This document shows positions 1 to 8,432 of a stretch of DNA of 64,000 bases, piece by piece. The notes below the pieces were generated by a model that saw only the letters and a program-made list of their open reading frames with translations, made no database searches and was not told the DNA's origin. The translations under genes and the position numbers were made by a program. How positions within the stretch are numbered: the first letter of the stretch is position 1; each line of letters begins with the position of its first letter. Origin of the DNA: JAJDZL01 sp965221175 (GTDB lineage: Bacteria; Pseudomonadota; Gammaproteobacteria; Arenicellales; JAJDZL01); contig OZ244867.1 of the NCBI GenBank assembly GCA_965221175.1, positions 3,217,565 through 3,281,564 of the forward strand, given 5' to 3'.

Positions 1-657
1 CTGATTGGATTCTCGAATACACAGCTTGCTGGAAAGCCCGTCTTTACAGGCACTCCAGTGCGTGCTGAGATCATCCAAGCCGGCACAGTACGCAGAGATT
101 CAATCGACACAGAAGAGCGGAATTTGCGGCTGCTGGTGATCGGCGGAAGTCAGGGTGCGCAGACTTTGAACGATACACTGCCATTGGCGCTTGGTTCATT
201 GCCGGAGAATTTACAGCCACAGGTGATGCACCAGACCGGCCAAGGACGAAAAGAAGTCGTTTCGGATTCATACGTAAATCAGGGAATTGAGGCACAGGTT
301 CTTGACTACATCGACGACATGGCGAGTGCCTATTTATGGGCCGATATTGTCGTTGCTAGAGCGGGTGCCATGACGCTTGCAGAGATATCAGCGACAGGAC
401 TGGCGGCGATTCTGGTGCCTTATCCTCATGCGGCCAGAGATCATCAACGTGCGAATGCCGAAGCCCTTGCAGTACAGGACAGTGCCATCGTATGCAAGCA
501 GAACGAACAATTGACGGAAAGCTTGGGACAGGAATTGAAAAAGCTAATCAGCGACAGGAACCGGATTCGAGAGTTGTCGAATCGCATCCGAAACTTTGCT
601 CGAACGGATGCAACTGAATGTGTCGTCAAGAACTGCATGGAAGTCATGCAATCATGA
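1..657 (+). CDS. murG: MurG, 3' part (lipid II-forming GlcNAc transferase)
   Basis: UDP-GlcNAc:undecaprenyl-pyrophosphoryl-MurNAc-pentapeptide transferase, which makes lipid II on the cytoplasmic face of the inner membrane. The reading frame is open from base 1, so the start and the acceptor-binding N-terminal half lie outside the window; about 218 residues are visible. The visible part is the UDP-GlcNAc-binding C-terminal Rossmann domain: a GGSQGAQTLN loop, an ARAGAMTLAEI segment and a PYPHAARDHQRANAEAL segment, all typical of MurG. The stop is TGA. The next gene, murB, begins only 9 bp later, so the two are very probably cotranscribed. In many Gammaproteobacteria murC lies between these two genes; it is absent here. 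Confidence 0.95.
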   Translation: MIGFSNTQLAGKPVFTGTPVRAEIIQAGTVRRDSIDTEERNLRLLVIGGSQGAQTLNDTLPLALGSLPENLQPQVMHQTGQGRKEVVSDSYVNQGIEAQVLDYIDDMASAYLWADIVVARAGAMTLAEISATGLAAILVPYPHAARDHQRANAEALAVQDSAIVCKQNEQLTESLGQELKKLISDRNRIRELSNRIRNFARTDATECVVKNCMEVMQS

Positions 658-666
658 CCACATGAA

Positions 667-1578
667 ATGAACCAGAACATACTATCGGAATTATCGATGC
701 AAGGACTGAAAGGCGATCTTCGGCGGGACGAACCGATGAGTCGGCACACAAGCTGGCGTGCCGGCGGCCGGGCAAACTGGTTCTACACACCGAAAGGCAA
801 AGATGACCTCGGTGAGTTTCTCAAGCGCATCCCGAGTGAAACGCAGATAGCGTGGTGCGGACTCGGCAGCAATACGCTGGTGAGGGATGGTGGTTTTCCG
901 GGAGTAGTCGTTTCGACACTGAAAGGTTTGAATGAAATTCACAGAACTGATAATCACGGAATCTATGCCCAAGCCGGGGTGCCGAGTGCCAAGCTCGCTA
1001 AGTTTTCCGTCAAGAATTCATTGTGTGGGGCCGAGTTCATGATAGGAATTCCTGGAACAGTCGGCGGCGCACTGGCAATGAACGCAGGATGTTTTGGCTC
1101 GGAAACATGGCAGATCGTACGTAGTGCCGACACCATCACAAGCGATGGCGAGCAAAAAAGAACAGCTGCTTCACAGTTTCGTTGGGATTACCGGTTCGCG
1201 GAGCTCGCTTCCGGAGAATGGTTCACCGGAGCTGAGTTTAGTTTGACTCCATGTCGAGCTGAAGGGGGTCGAGAAAGGATCAAGAGTTTGTTGAGGAAGC
1301 GATCCGAATCGCAACCCGTTCAAACTGCAAATGCCGGTTCTGTTTTCCGAAATCCGCCCGGTGATTATGCGGCACGACTGTTGGAAAATGCAGGTCTAAA
1401 GGGTTTTTCGGTCGGGACTGCCCGATTTTCTCCGGTGCACTCGAATTTCATTGAAAACCAAGGAAATGCAACAGCACAGGACATCGAAAATCTAATCAGC
1501 CATGCAGTCGACAAGGTGGAGGCAGTGCATGGCATTGAGTTGGAATTAGAAGTAAGAATCATTGGCAATAGGGTGTGA
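667..1578 (+). CDS. murB: UDP-N-acetylenolpyruvoylglucosamine reductase MurB
   Basis: FAD-dependent reduction of UDP-GlcNAc-enolpyruvate to UDP-MurNAc with NADPH, the second committed step of peptidoglycan precursor synthesis in the cytosol. The 303-residue product has the FAD-domain segments WCGLGSNTLVRDGG and GIPGTVGGALAMNAG, and the catalytic-serine segment NAGSVFRNP in the C-terminal third. The compact length is that of the short (type II) MurB class rather than the approximately 340-residue enterobacterial form. It lies 9 bp after murG and 3 bp before ftsQ, so the genes form one tight operon. MurC and Ddl, which commonly flank MurB in this cluster, must be encoded elsewhere. Confidence 0.95.
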   Translation: MNQNILSELSMQGLKGDLRRDEPMSRHTSWRAGGRANWFYTPKGKDDLGEFLKRIPSETQIAWCGLGSNTLVRDGGFPGVVVSTLKGLNEIHRTDNHGIYAQAGVPSAKLAKFSVKNSLCGAEFMIGIPGTVGGALAMNAGCFGSETWQIVRSADTITSDGEQKRTAASQFRWDYRFAELASGEWFTGAEFSLTPCRAEGGRERIKSLLRKRSESQPVQTANAGSVFRNPPGDYAARLLENAGLKGFSVGTARFSPVHSNFIENQGNATAQDIENLISHAVDKVEAVHGIELELEVRIIGNRV

Positions 1579-1581
1579 ACA

Positions 1582-2448
1582 ATGAATAGAACTAGAAATA
1601 CACAAGACGGTCACTATGGAGGGTGGCATACCCGTGAGAATTTCAAATCCTCATTTGTAGGGAAAGGTGCCATTCGGGTCGCGATACTAGCGGTCGTATT
1701 ATGTGCTTTAGCAAGTTTCGGACTCGGTGTGGATTACATTTTTCAGCCGCAGCGATTTCCGATGAAGCACATCAGTATTAATGGTGATCTTCACAATACG
1801 GAGCCGAGTCAGATTCGCCAGGCAATCGCTCAGGTTGTTGCGTCCAGCAACATTCTGCGGATTGACATCGCAAAAGCGGTCGCTGCCGCACAAGCTCTGC
1901 CGTGGGTGGAAGATGCGACCATAAAACGTCGCTGGCCGGACACTTTGGTAGTGTTTGTCAATGAGCGCGTGATACGTGCTCGTTGGAATGACGATCAGTG
2001 GCTCGATCATCAAGGCATCGCGGTGACACTGCCGAATTTTCAGGATTCCAGCCTGCCGCTATTACGCGGTCCGGTGGGATTCGAACAGGAAGTACTTGCT
2101 AAATTTCAGATATGGCAGACGCTTGCTCAGCCGCGGGGACTTGAAATTGCCGAGTTAGTCAAGTCCGGGCGAGACAGTTGGGAAGTTTATGTCCATCCAG
2201 TGTCTGGGGTTGGGTCTAGCGGGGAACAAGAGGTGCAGTCGACGGCGCCAAACAGCATCCGCGTAATTCTAGGCAGTAGCAAGCCACAGGCTCGTTTCGA
2301 ACGGTTTGCAAAGCTCTATTCAGACGTGTTTGAACCTGCGGGCAAATGGCTTACGGCAGTGGATATGCGATATCCAGACGGTGTGTCCGTTCAATGGTTA
2401 GACGGCGAACCACGAATTGCCGGAGATGCAAAGATAAAGAAATCATAG
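1582..2448 (+). CDS. ftsQ: cell division protein FtsQ
   Basis: Bitopic inner-membrane protein of the FtsQLB subcomplex that links early and late divisome proteins. The 288-residue sequence has a charged cytoplasmic N-terminus of about 30 residues, one membrane helix at about 31-50, a POTRA domain starting near residue 60 (MKHISINGDL), and a beta domain with the family segment RRWPDTLVVFV. The cytoplasmic tail is rich in Gly, Asn and Arg and poorly conserved, as usual. It sits between murB and ftsA as in most gammaproteobacterial division clusters, though without the intervening ddl gene. Confidence 0.93.
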   Translation: MNRTRNTQDGHYGGWHTRENFKSSFVGKGAIRVAILAVVLCALASFGLGVDYIFQPQRFPMKHISINGDLHNTEPSQIRQAIAQVVASSNILRIDIAKAVAAAQALPWVEDATIKRRWPDTLVVFVNERVIRARWNDDQWLDHQGIAVTLPNFQDSSLPLLRGPVGFEQEVLAKFQIWQTLAQPRGLEIAELVKSGRDSWEVYVHPVSGVGSSGEQEVQSTAPNSIRVILGSSKPQARFERFAKLYSDVFEPAGKWLTAVDMRYPDGVSVQWLDGEPRIAGDAKIKKS

Positions 2449-2464
2449 AAGGAGCAATTGACGA

Positions 2465-3784
2465 ATGGCAACGAACAAAAGTAATGAGAATCAGCTTGTA
2501 GTTGGCTTGGACGTTGGAACTTCCAAGGTCTCTGTAATTGTGAGCGAGGTATCACCCTCAGGGGATATTGAAATCATCGGAGTTGCAGAGAAACCGACGC
2601 AGGGAATGCAAAGGGGAATGGTGTCGAACATCGATTTGATGGTCAAATCCATTGAACAAGCTGTAAAAGAAGCGGAAATGATGGCGGCTTGCCAGATTAT
2701 TGGCGTATTTACCGGAATTACCGGTGCTCACATCCGCAGTTACAACTCGACCGGTGTGGTGGCGATTCGAGGCAACGAGGTTACTCACGATGATGTCAAT
2801 CGCGTGATCGAAGCGGCGCGGGCAGTGAGAATTTCCAGTGACGAGAAAATTCTGCATGTTCTCCCTCAGGACTTCACCATTGACGATCAGGACGGAATTC
2901 GCGACCCAGTTGGACTGTGCGGTGTACGGCTTGAAGCCAAAGTCCATGTTGTCACCGGCAATGTAAGTGCAGTGCAGAATATCCTCAAATGCATCAAGCT
3001 GTGCGACCTGGAGGTGGAAGAAGTAATTCTGGATCACATTTCCTCAGGTCATGCCGTATTGACGGAGGATGAAAAGGAATTGGGTGTGGGTTTGCTTGAC
3101 ATTGGTGACGGCACCATGGACCTTGCAGTATTTCACGAAGGTGCAATTCAACATTCGACTGCGTTTGCTATGGCAGGATCGCAGGTGACAAAAGACATTG
3201 CCGTCATTTTGCACACCCCGACGGTTGCAGCGAAGAAAATCAAGCATAGATTCGGTTCCGCGAATTCGCAGTCGGTCAGTGACGAACAGATGATTGAGCT
3301 TCCTGGCATTGGTGACCAGAAAGTACGGAATATTAAGCAGAAGTATCTTGCTGAGGTCATTGAGGCCCGTATGGAAGAAATGTTTCATTTGGTACGCAAC
3401 AATCTAGTTCAGACCAACTATGAGAACATGATTCGTTCTGGACTGGTTCTGACCGGCGGGAGTTCCAAGATGGTTGATGTGGTAACGCTGGCAGAGCGAA
3501 TTTTCAATATGCCAATTCGTCTAGGCATACCTCGCTATACGGGCACACTCAGTGAAGTTGTCAGGCATCCTAAGTTTGCTGCCGGAGTGGGGCTTTGCGA
3601 ATTTGGATTCGCTAATCGAGAAAACTTGCTAACGAGAGCATACGAAGAGCCGGCGCAGAAGTTTGCAATCACTTCAAGGATTTTGAAGAGTATGCGAAAT
3701 CTGTATAGGCGACCGGATAAGGAAGTGTATGCAGCACAGGTGCCTGCTGGTGGACCCAAGGAATGGTTCCAAGGTGAATATTAA
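2465..3784 (+). CDS. ftsA: cell division protein FtsA
   Basis: Actin-like ATPase that tethers FtsZ filaments to the membrane and recruits later divisome proteins. The 439-residue product has the phosphate-1 loop GLDVGTSKV near residue 14, the inserted 1C (SHS2) subdomain, a phosphate-2 segment LLDIGDGTMDLAVF and the adenosine-binding GLVLTGGSSKM segment. The C-terminal membrane-targeting helix is probably ILKSMRNLYRR, followed by an unusual further tail of about 25 residues. A GGAG ribosome-binding site lies ahead of the ATG. It follows ftsQ by 16 bp and precedes ftsZ by 51 bp. Confidence 0.95.
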   Translation: MATNKSNENQLVVGLDVGTSKVSVIVSEVSPSGDIEIIGVAEKPTQGMQRGMVSNIDLMVKSIEQAVKEAEMMAACQIIGVFTGITGAHIRSYNSTGVVAIRGNEVTHDDVNRVIEAARAVRISSDEKILHVLPQDFTIDDQDGIRDPVGLCGVRLEAKVHVVTGNVSAVQNILKCIKLCDLEVEEVILDHISSGHAVLTEDEKELGVGLLDIGDGTMDLAVFHEGAIQHSTAFAMAGSQVTKDIAVILHTPTVAAKKIKHRFGSANSQSVSDEQMIELPGIGDQKVRNIKQKYLAEVIEARMEEMFHLVRNNLVQTNYENMIRSGLVLTGGSSKMVDVVTLAERIFNMPIRLGIPRYTGTLSEVVRHPKFAAGVGLCEFGFANRENLLTRAYEEPAQKFAITSRILKSMRNLYRRPDKEVYAAQVPAGGPKEWFQGEY

Positions 3785-3835
3785 ACTTAACAATTCAAAT
3801 TTATTGACACAAGATGACTATGGAGGTCGTTAACC

Positions 3836-5044
3836 GTGAGTACAAGACAATTTAACAACCGATTTGTTCTGCAGGCTGAAGACACATGCAGTCAGCGGGC
3901 AATTATAAAGGTGATCGGTGTAGGCGGCGGAGGCAGCAACGCAGTCGATCACATGGTAAACGAGCAGATCGAAGGCGTGGAATTCTTCGTTGCGAACACC
4001 GATGCGCAGGCTTTGGCGCGCGCCAGGGTGTTGCAGAAGGTTCAGCTCGGTACTGAGTTGACAAAGGGGCTGGGTGCTGGATCAAACCCGCAACTTGGCC
4101 GCGAAGCGGCGATTGAGGACAAGCAGAAACTGGTGGATTACCTGGGTGATGCAGATATGATTTTCATCACTGCTGGAATGGGCGGCGGAACCGGAACGGG
4201 AGCGGCGCCAGAGATTTCCAAATCACTCAAGGAAGCCAATCCCGAAATTTTGGTGGTTGCGGTCGTTACGACACCATTTGAATTCGAGGGCAAGAAAAGA
4301 ATGGTTGTCGCCAATGAAGGACTCAAGGAACTGAAGTCAGCGGTTGATTCCCTGATTACGATTCCAAATGAAAAGATTCTGGATGACATTAACCTGACTT
4401 TGAAAGATGCTTACGGGAAAGTGAATGATGTTCTACTGAACGCAGTACAGGGGATTGCAGATCTGGTCGTACGTCCTGGATATATCAATGTCGATTTTGC
4501 TGATGTCAGAACCGTCATGTCTGAAGCAGGATCTGCAATGATGGGTTCCGGCCAGGCGAGCGGTGACAATCAGGCGACGATTGCAACCCGTGCTGCAATT
4601 GAGAACCCACTACTTGCGGATGTTGACGTTTCCAACGCCAAAGGAATCTTGATCAACATCACTGGAACTTCAGTAATGACTCCGCAGGAATTGAAGGACA
4701 TCGCTCATATCGTTGAGGAAGTTGCATCTGAAGACGCAACCATCATCATGGGTCAAGTTTATGACGATGACCTTGAAGATGAAATTCGTGTAACGATTGT
4801 CGCAACCGGGTTGAGAGATCCATTCGAGGATCAACAGGAGCAGCATCAGAATTTCCCAACAAACGACCAAGCAGCAGTCGGGCGGGAAAGCATTTATATT
4901 GAAGCGGACATGGGGAAGGAGACTGCTGTAGAGGAGGATACTTTGCCCGCAGTTCTACGCAATCGTTCTGGAGTGATTCAGCCTACACACGAGAAAGGTA
5001 ATGGTTTGGCCGGTCGGCCGAAAATATTCGATTACTGGAGCTGA
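3836..5044 (+). CDS. ftsZ: cell division protein FtsZ with extended C-terminus
   Basis: Tubulin-like GTPase that polymerises into the division ring. The start is GTG with GGAGG at 3822-3826. The GTP-binding glycine loops are visible: GVGGGGSNA near residue 28 and the tubulin signature GMGGGTGTGAAPE at 114-126. The GTPase core ends near residue 320 and is followed by a short acidic linker. The conserved C-terminal peptide that binds FtsA and ZipA appears to be LPAVLRNR near residue 370, corresponding to the usual IPAFLRRQ, but it is not terminal: about 27 more residues follow, ending in FDYWS. No gene follows for about 1 kb, so this is probably the operon end. Confidence 0.95.
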   Translation: MSTRQFNNRFVLQAEDTCSQRAIIKVIGVGGGGSNAVDHMVNEQIEGVEFFVANTDAQALARARVLQKVQLGTELTKGLGAGSNPQLGREAAIEDKQKLVDYLGDADMIFITAGMGGGTGTGAAPEISKSLKEANPEILVVAVVTTPFEFEGKKRMVVANEGLKELKSAVDSLITIPNEKILDDINLTLKDAYGKVNDVLLNAVQGIADLVVRPGYINVDFADVRTVMSEAGSAMMGSGQASGDNQATIATRAAIENPLLADVDVSNAKGILINITGTSVMTPQELKDIAHIVEEVASEDATIIMGQVYDDDLEDEIRVTIVATGLRDPFEDQQEQHQNFPTNDQAAVGRESIYIEADMGKETAVEEDTLPAVLRNRSGVIQPTHEKGNGLAGRPKIFDYWS

Positions 5045-6108
5045 GACTATGCATATTGATGGTACAAAAAAATTGGATCGAACATTCAAATTTGCAGACT
5101 TTTAGAAAGCAGTTTATCTCTCGTGAAATAACACGGTTGACTGTGCAGAAAATCTCATCGGGTTATTGCCAAAAGTAGGGCGGTGTTCGAGCGCACGTTC
5201 GGAAGCCGCACGGTACCAACCCTATGCCGGTCTGAATCTGCCATTGCAGCGGGTGGTCATTGCACACCACAGCTGTCCGGCCGTTAGCGTTGCGTTGGCT
5301 GGAATACTCCGACAGTAACTATTCCAGTTTGGCTGCAACTGCCAACTGCATAGGCGGTCAGCATTTAGGCTCCATCCTGAAACAGTTCAGTCGGTGCGTA
5401 CAGAAATCCTTCTCGACTTTCAATTGAAATTACGTTTTTCTGATGTTCCATATTGGTGTACCACCTGGCTATTTGTGAAGTTAAAATTTGCAAATTAACT
5501 AGAAACGCCATGTTTATTTCAATTTCTGTCAAACCAGGTCTGCTGCGGTTGGGAAATATTGCGGTCGAGTGATCAGGAACTTCTTTCAAGCTCACCCTTA
5601 CTTCGTTCAGGTTACTCGGAAACATCCGCTCCAGACTAAACTCTTGAGACAGAAGCCACCTACACGGTACATTACTTTTAGCAAAAATTGATTTTCATCA
5701 GAATAGGTTAATCGAATAAACTATTTTGGATATATCATTTGTGCACAATTGTGAAGGAATGCAGAAAATTGCACAACGTATGTTCAATGACGGCAGGTGT
5801 TATTTGCTGCAGCATAAAAGATTTTCTTCTTTGTTTGATGAGCAACCTTAACTATTTATCATGGAAATGTTGTAACTGAGGAAGCGGTGCAGATTAGGCG
5901 GTTTTTAAAATTTGGTATATAAGAAGTACGGAAATTGTATATTTTCAATATAATTTAATGCGTTATCATAGAATTATGCGGCTTTCTATTTCAGTGGAAT
6001 TTCTTAGTCCAACAACAATAAACAACTTCAAGTAGAACTTGAGACAAAATTTTGTCTCTTACAGATCTTTACTGATTTGCGAAATAACATAAAACAAAAG
6101 GCAGACGA
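5045..6108. other. 1.06-kb gene-poor spacer between ftsZ and lpxC
   Basis: No convincing intact gene is visible. AT content rises towards lpxC. A TATAAT hexamer at 5949-5954 could serve an lpxC promoter, but no good -35 hexamer is seen at the expected distance. TTGTGCACAA at 5739-5748 is a perfect palindrome, with a partial inverted copy (TGCACAA) about 25 bases downstream. Reading one plus frame through 5180-5310 gives a short stretch (LNLPLQRVVIAHHSCPA) weakly like the first strand of peptidoglycan-recognition-type amidases, so decayed coding sequence is possible. Confidence 0.4.
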
Positions 6109-7023
6109 ATGATCAAGCAAAGAACGCTCACAAATGTCATCACAGGCACAGGTGTAGGTTTACATACAGGTGTTAAGATTTGTCTTACATTGGTTCCGGC
6201 ACCCGCAAATACTGGAATTGTGTTTCGACGAGTGGATCTTGATCCAGTTGTAGAGATTCCAGCGCGAGTTGAAAACGTTTCAAACACCAGGCTCTCAACT
6301 ACATTGGAGTGTGATGGAGCAAAAGTTTCCACTGTGGAGCATTTGATGTCGGCTTTCGCTGGATTGGGCGTCGACAACGTATTCGTAGATGTAACCGCAG
6401 GTGAGGTTCCGATTATGGATGGCAGTGCCCATCCATTTGTATTTTTAATGGAGTCGGCAGGTATTGAATCCCAAAATGCTTCCAAAAAGTTCATTCGAGT
6501 GAAGAAGACAGTTCAGGTGAAAGAGGGAGACATGTGGGCGAAACTTGAACCGTATCACGGGTTCAAGATTTCATTTGTAATCGATTTTGATCATCCGGTT
6601 CTGAAGAACTCCAACCAGAAAGTTGAAATTGATTTTGCTTCAACCTCCTATAAAAACAATATTTCCCGAGCCCGTACATTCGGTTTCATGTCCGATTTGG
6701 AAGGTTTACAGGAAGTTGGATTGGCGCAGGGTGCGAGTTTCAGCAATGCAATTGTCATGAACCAGTATCACGTGCTCAATGAAGATCAGTTGCGCTACAA
6801 AGACGAGTGCGTGCGACACAAGATTCTGGACGCTATCGGAGATATCTACTTGTTGAACCATCCTTTAATCGGTTCCTTTTCTGCTCACAAGTCAGGCCAT
6901 TACCTCAATAATCGCCTGTTGGTCGCGTTGCGGGAAGATGAAACTGCTTGGGAACTAGTCGAATATGACAATTACGGCGATATTCCCGATACGATTATTC
7001 GTCCGGTCGCCGTTCCGGCATAA
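6109..7023 (+). CDS. lpxC: UDP-3-O-acyl-N-acetylglucosamine deacetylase LpxC
   Basis: Zinc amidase that catalyses the committed step of lipid A synthesis, removing acetate from UDP-3-O-acyl-GlcNAc. At 304 residues it has the normal length. The zinc and catalytic segments are present: TVEHLMSA (His78), VPIMDGSA, RHKILDAIGD near residue 237 (zinc His and Asp) and SAHKSGHYLNN (the general acid/base His). Its position after ftsZ and before secA matches the common gammaproteobacterial layout and indicates a Gram-negative host with lipid A. The roughly 1-kb upstream spacer suggests it has its own promoter. Confidence 0.96.
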   Translation: MIKQRTLTNVITGTGVGLHTGVKICLTLVPAPANTGIVFRRVDLDPVVEIPARVENVSNTRLSTTLECDGAKVSTVEHLMSAFAGLGVDNVFVDVTAGEVPIMDGSAHPFVFLMESAGIESQNASKKFIRVKKTVQVKEGDMWAKLEPYHGFKISFVIDFDHPVLKNSNQKVEIDFASTSYKNNISRARTFGFMSDLEGLQEVGLAQGASFSNAIVMNQYHVLNEDQLRYKDECVRHKILDAIGDIYLLNHPLIGSFSAHKSGHYLNNRLLVALREDETAWELVEYDNYGDIPDTIIRPVAVPA

Positions 7024-7375
7024 ATTTCTCTTTAGTGTGGTTTGATTTGGGTCGGAAAGAGCTTCCGACTTCATCTCCAAGCGCATTCAATTCAATCAAT
7101 AGCTGTTGTATTCGTTGTTTCTGCCAACTGGATAGACCCTGGATAGCCGTCCTTGGTTCAATTGCCTGACAAGTAACGGACCGCACTTTCGACGGCATTT
7201 GTTACCCTATTCAAGACACCCCTTTCACAGCAGGGGTGTACATAACCTGCCTGCGAGGAACAGCCCCTTACTACAGCTGGGTCCGGGTTTGCGCAATTCG
7301 TACATCTCTCGGCCTTCGTTGCGGCGGGAGGTCGAGCACACTGCTTTATTTCAGCAGCACAGCAGCAACTGCGAG
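7024..7375. other. spacer between lpxC and dciA
   Basis: Convergent ends of lpxC (plus) and dciA (minus) enclose about 350 bp. An inverted repeat, ACACCCC...GGGGTGT, lies at about 7216-7239 and could form a hairpin with a 10-base loop; it has no T-tract on either side. A minus-strand frame of 67 codons (7198 to 6995) overlaps the lpxC end, but I recognise nothing in it. No clear function is visible. Confidence 0.35.
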
Positions 7376-7828
7376 CTAATTGTGTTTACGCGCCTGACTC
7401 AGTCGTAAAAAGGTGGCTCTAGTTTTCGGATCATTGGATTCTGATGCCAGCCGAACAAAGAGTTGTCGTAAATCAGGAGAGATTTTTCGTTCCGAAATTT
7501 GCGGTTTGGTGATATTGGGCGGAGTCACAGGTTTCGGCACAAAGATGCGTATTGTCATTTCACTCAGGTCTTCATGGCCTTTTGCGCGCATTTTAGCCAG
7601 GATTCTAGTTTGCTGATTGATCAGTTTGTGTGCCCAATTCGGAGAGTTGACGGTGACATGCAGCATTCCATTGTCTGCGTTCAGTTTTTCAGTATTTTTT
7701 GCAATTTCTGGTCCAGCTGCCTCTTGCCAGTCCTGATACAGCGGGGATTGAGATGAATCGTCGGGTCGTTCCAGAAAACTGCATTCGGCAAGAATCGCGG
7801 AAAGTTTCTTGTAATTGGGTTCAGCCAT
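7376..7828 (-). CDS. dciA: DUF721/DciA-family protein, probable replicative helicase operator
   Basis: The 150-residue product matches the DUF721/DciA pattern: an N-terminal KH-like region (GPEIAKNTEKLN, then LHVTVNSPNWAHKLINQQTRIL) followed by a basic, proline-containing tail. DciA proteins load or operate DnaB in bacteria that lack DnaC or DnaI. Placement next to lpxC and secA on the opposite strand is typical of many Gammaproteobacteria. The ATG is at 7828. Family assignment is from sequence pattern and context; the helicase role is from the family, not shown here. Confidence 0.75.
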   Translation of the reverse strand: MAEPNYKKLSAILAECSFLERPDDSSQSPLYQDWQEAAGPEIAKNTEKLNADNGMLHVTVNSPNWAHKLINQQTRILAKMRAKGHEDLSEMTIRIFVPKPVTPPNITKPQISERKISPDLRQLFVRLASESNDPKTRATFLRLSQARKHN

Positions 7829-8432
7829 GGAAACGATCAGGGTCTGAATGTATGTATGATTCGCACAAGTTCTATTTTAACCTGATTGTAGATTTCTCAT
7901 TGAACAGAAGAATTTTTAGGGAGGAGGAATTGAACCTTGATCAATTGGAGGAATCGCTGAATTTTCGTACTAGTCGGCCGCATTCAAATTCGAATGAAAG
8001 TACAATTGTACGGTGCGCAGTTTGCCAGTCGACTTGAGCGCTTGACATGTCCGAACTAACCTAGAATTCCCCGGCACCGGCATCGCCATCCGTTTAGGAA
8101 TTACACGGAAATGATGACATTCTGTGTTTTGTCGAAGCAGCGCACTTTTCAATACAGTTCCGCATAGTGAAATACATTCTTTGCAATATCCAAGCCTGTC
8201 GTTGTATTATTCATTCTTTTCAATTTGGTGCTTGCTCCCATTTGGGTTACGGCTGATTAACTACTCTTAGCATCGTCGAATTCTTTGCCGATGTAAAGTG
8301 GGAGAAGTACATCTTATCAATATTGAATTTGCCTATTGTTTTAACATTACAAATCTCTATGTACCAGGAATGAAGGAACTGGTGCAACCGCACATCGCAA
8401 ATTGACATGCATGTTGAAACTTTCAAACAAAA
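7829..8432. other. divergent spacer between dciA and secA
   Basis: About 600 bp separates the divergent dciA and secA starts. I find no SecM-type ORF with a signal peptide and arrest motif ahead of secA. An AGGAGG at about 7920-7926 is followed by a 35-codon frame starting TTG that ends in CAVCQST, but its spacing from the start is too short for normal initiation. TTGACA occurs at 8042-8047 and again at about 8402-8407 without a well-placed -10. The secA ATG has no evident Shine-Dalgarno sequence. Confidence 0.35.

Noticed and set aside
7199..7408. Plus-strand 69-codon frame between lpxC and dciA
   Set aside because: No ribosome-binding site, no family features, Arg/Ser-rich composition of a non-coding frame, and overlap with the end of dciA.
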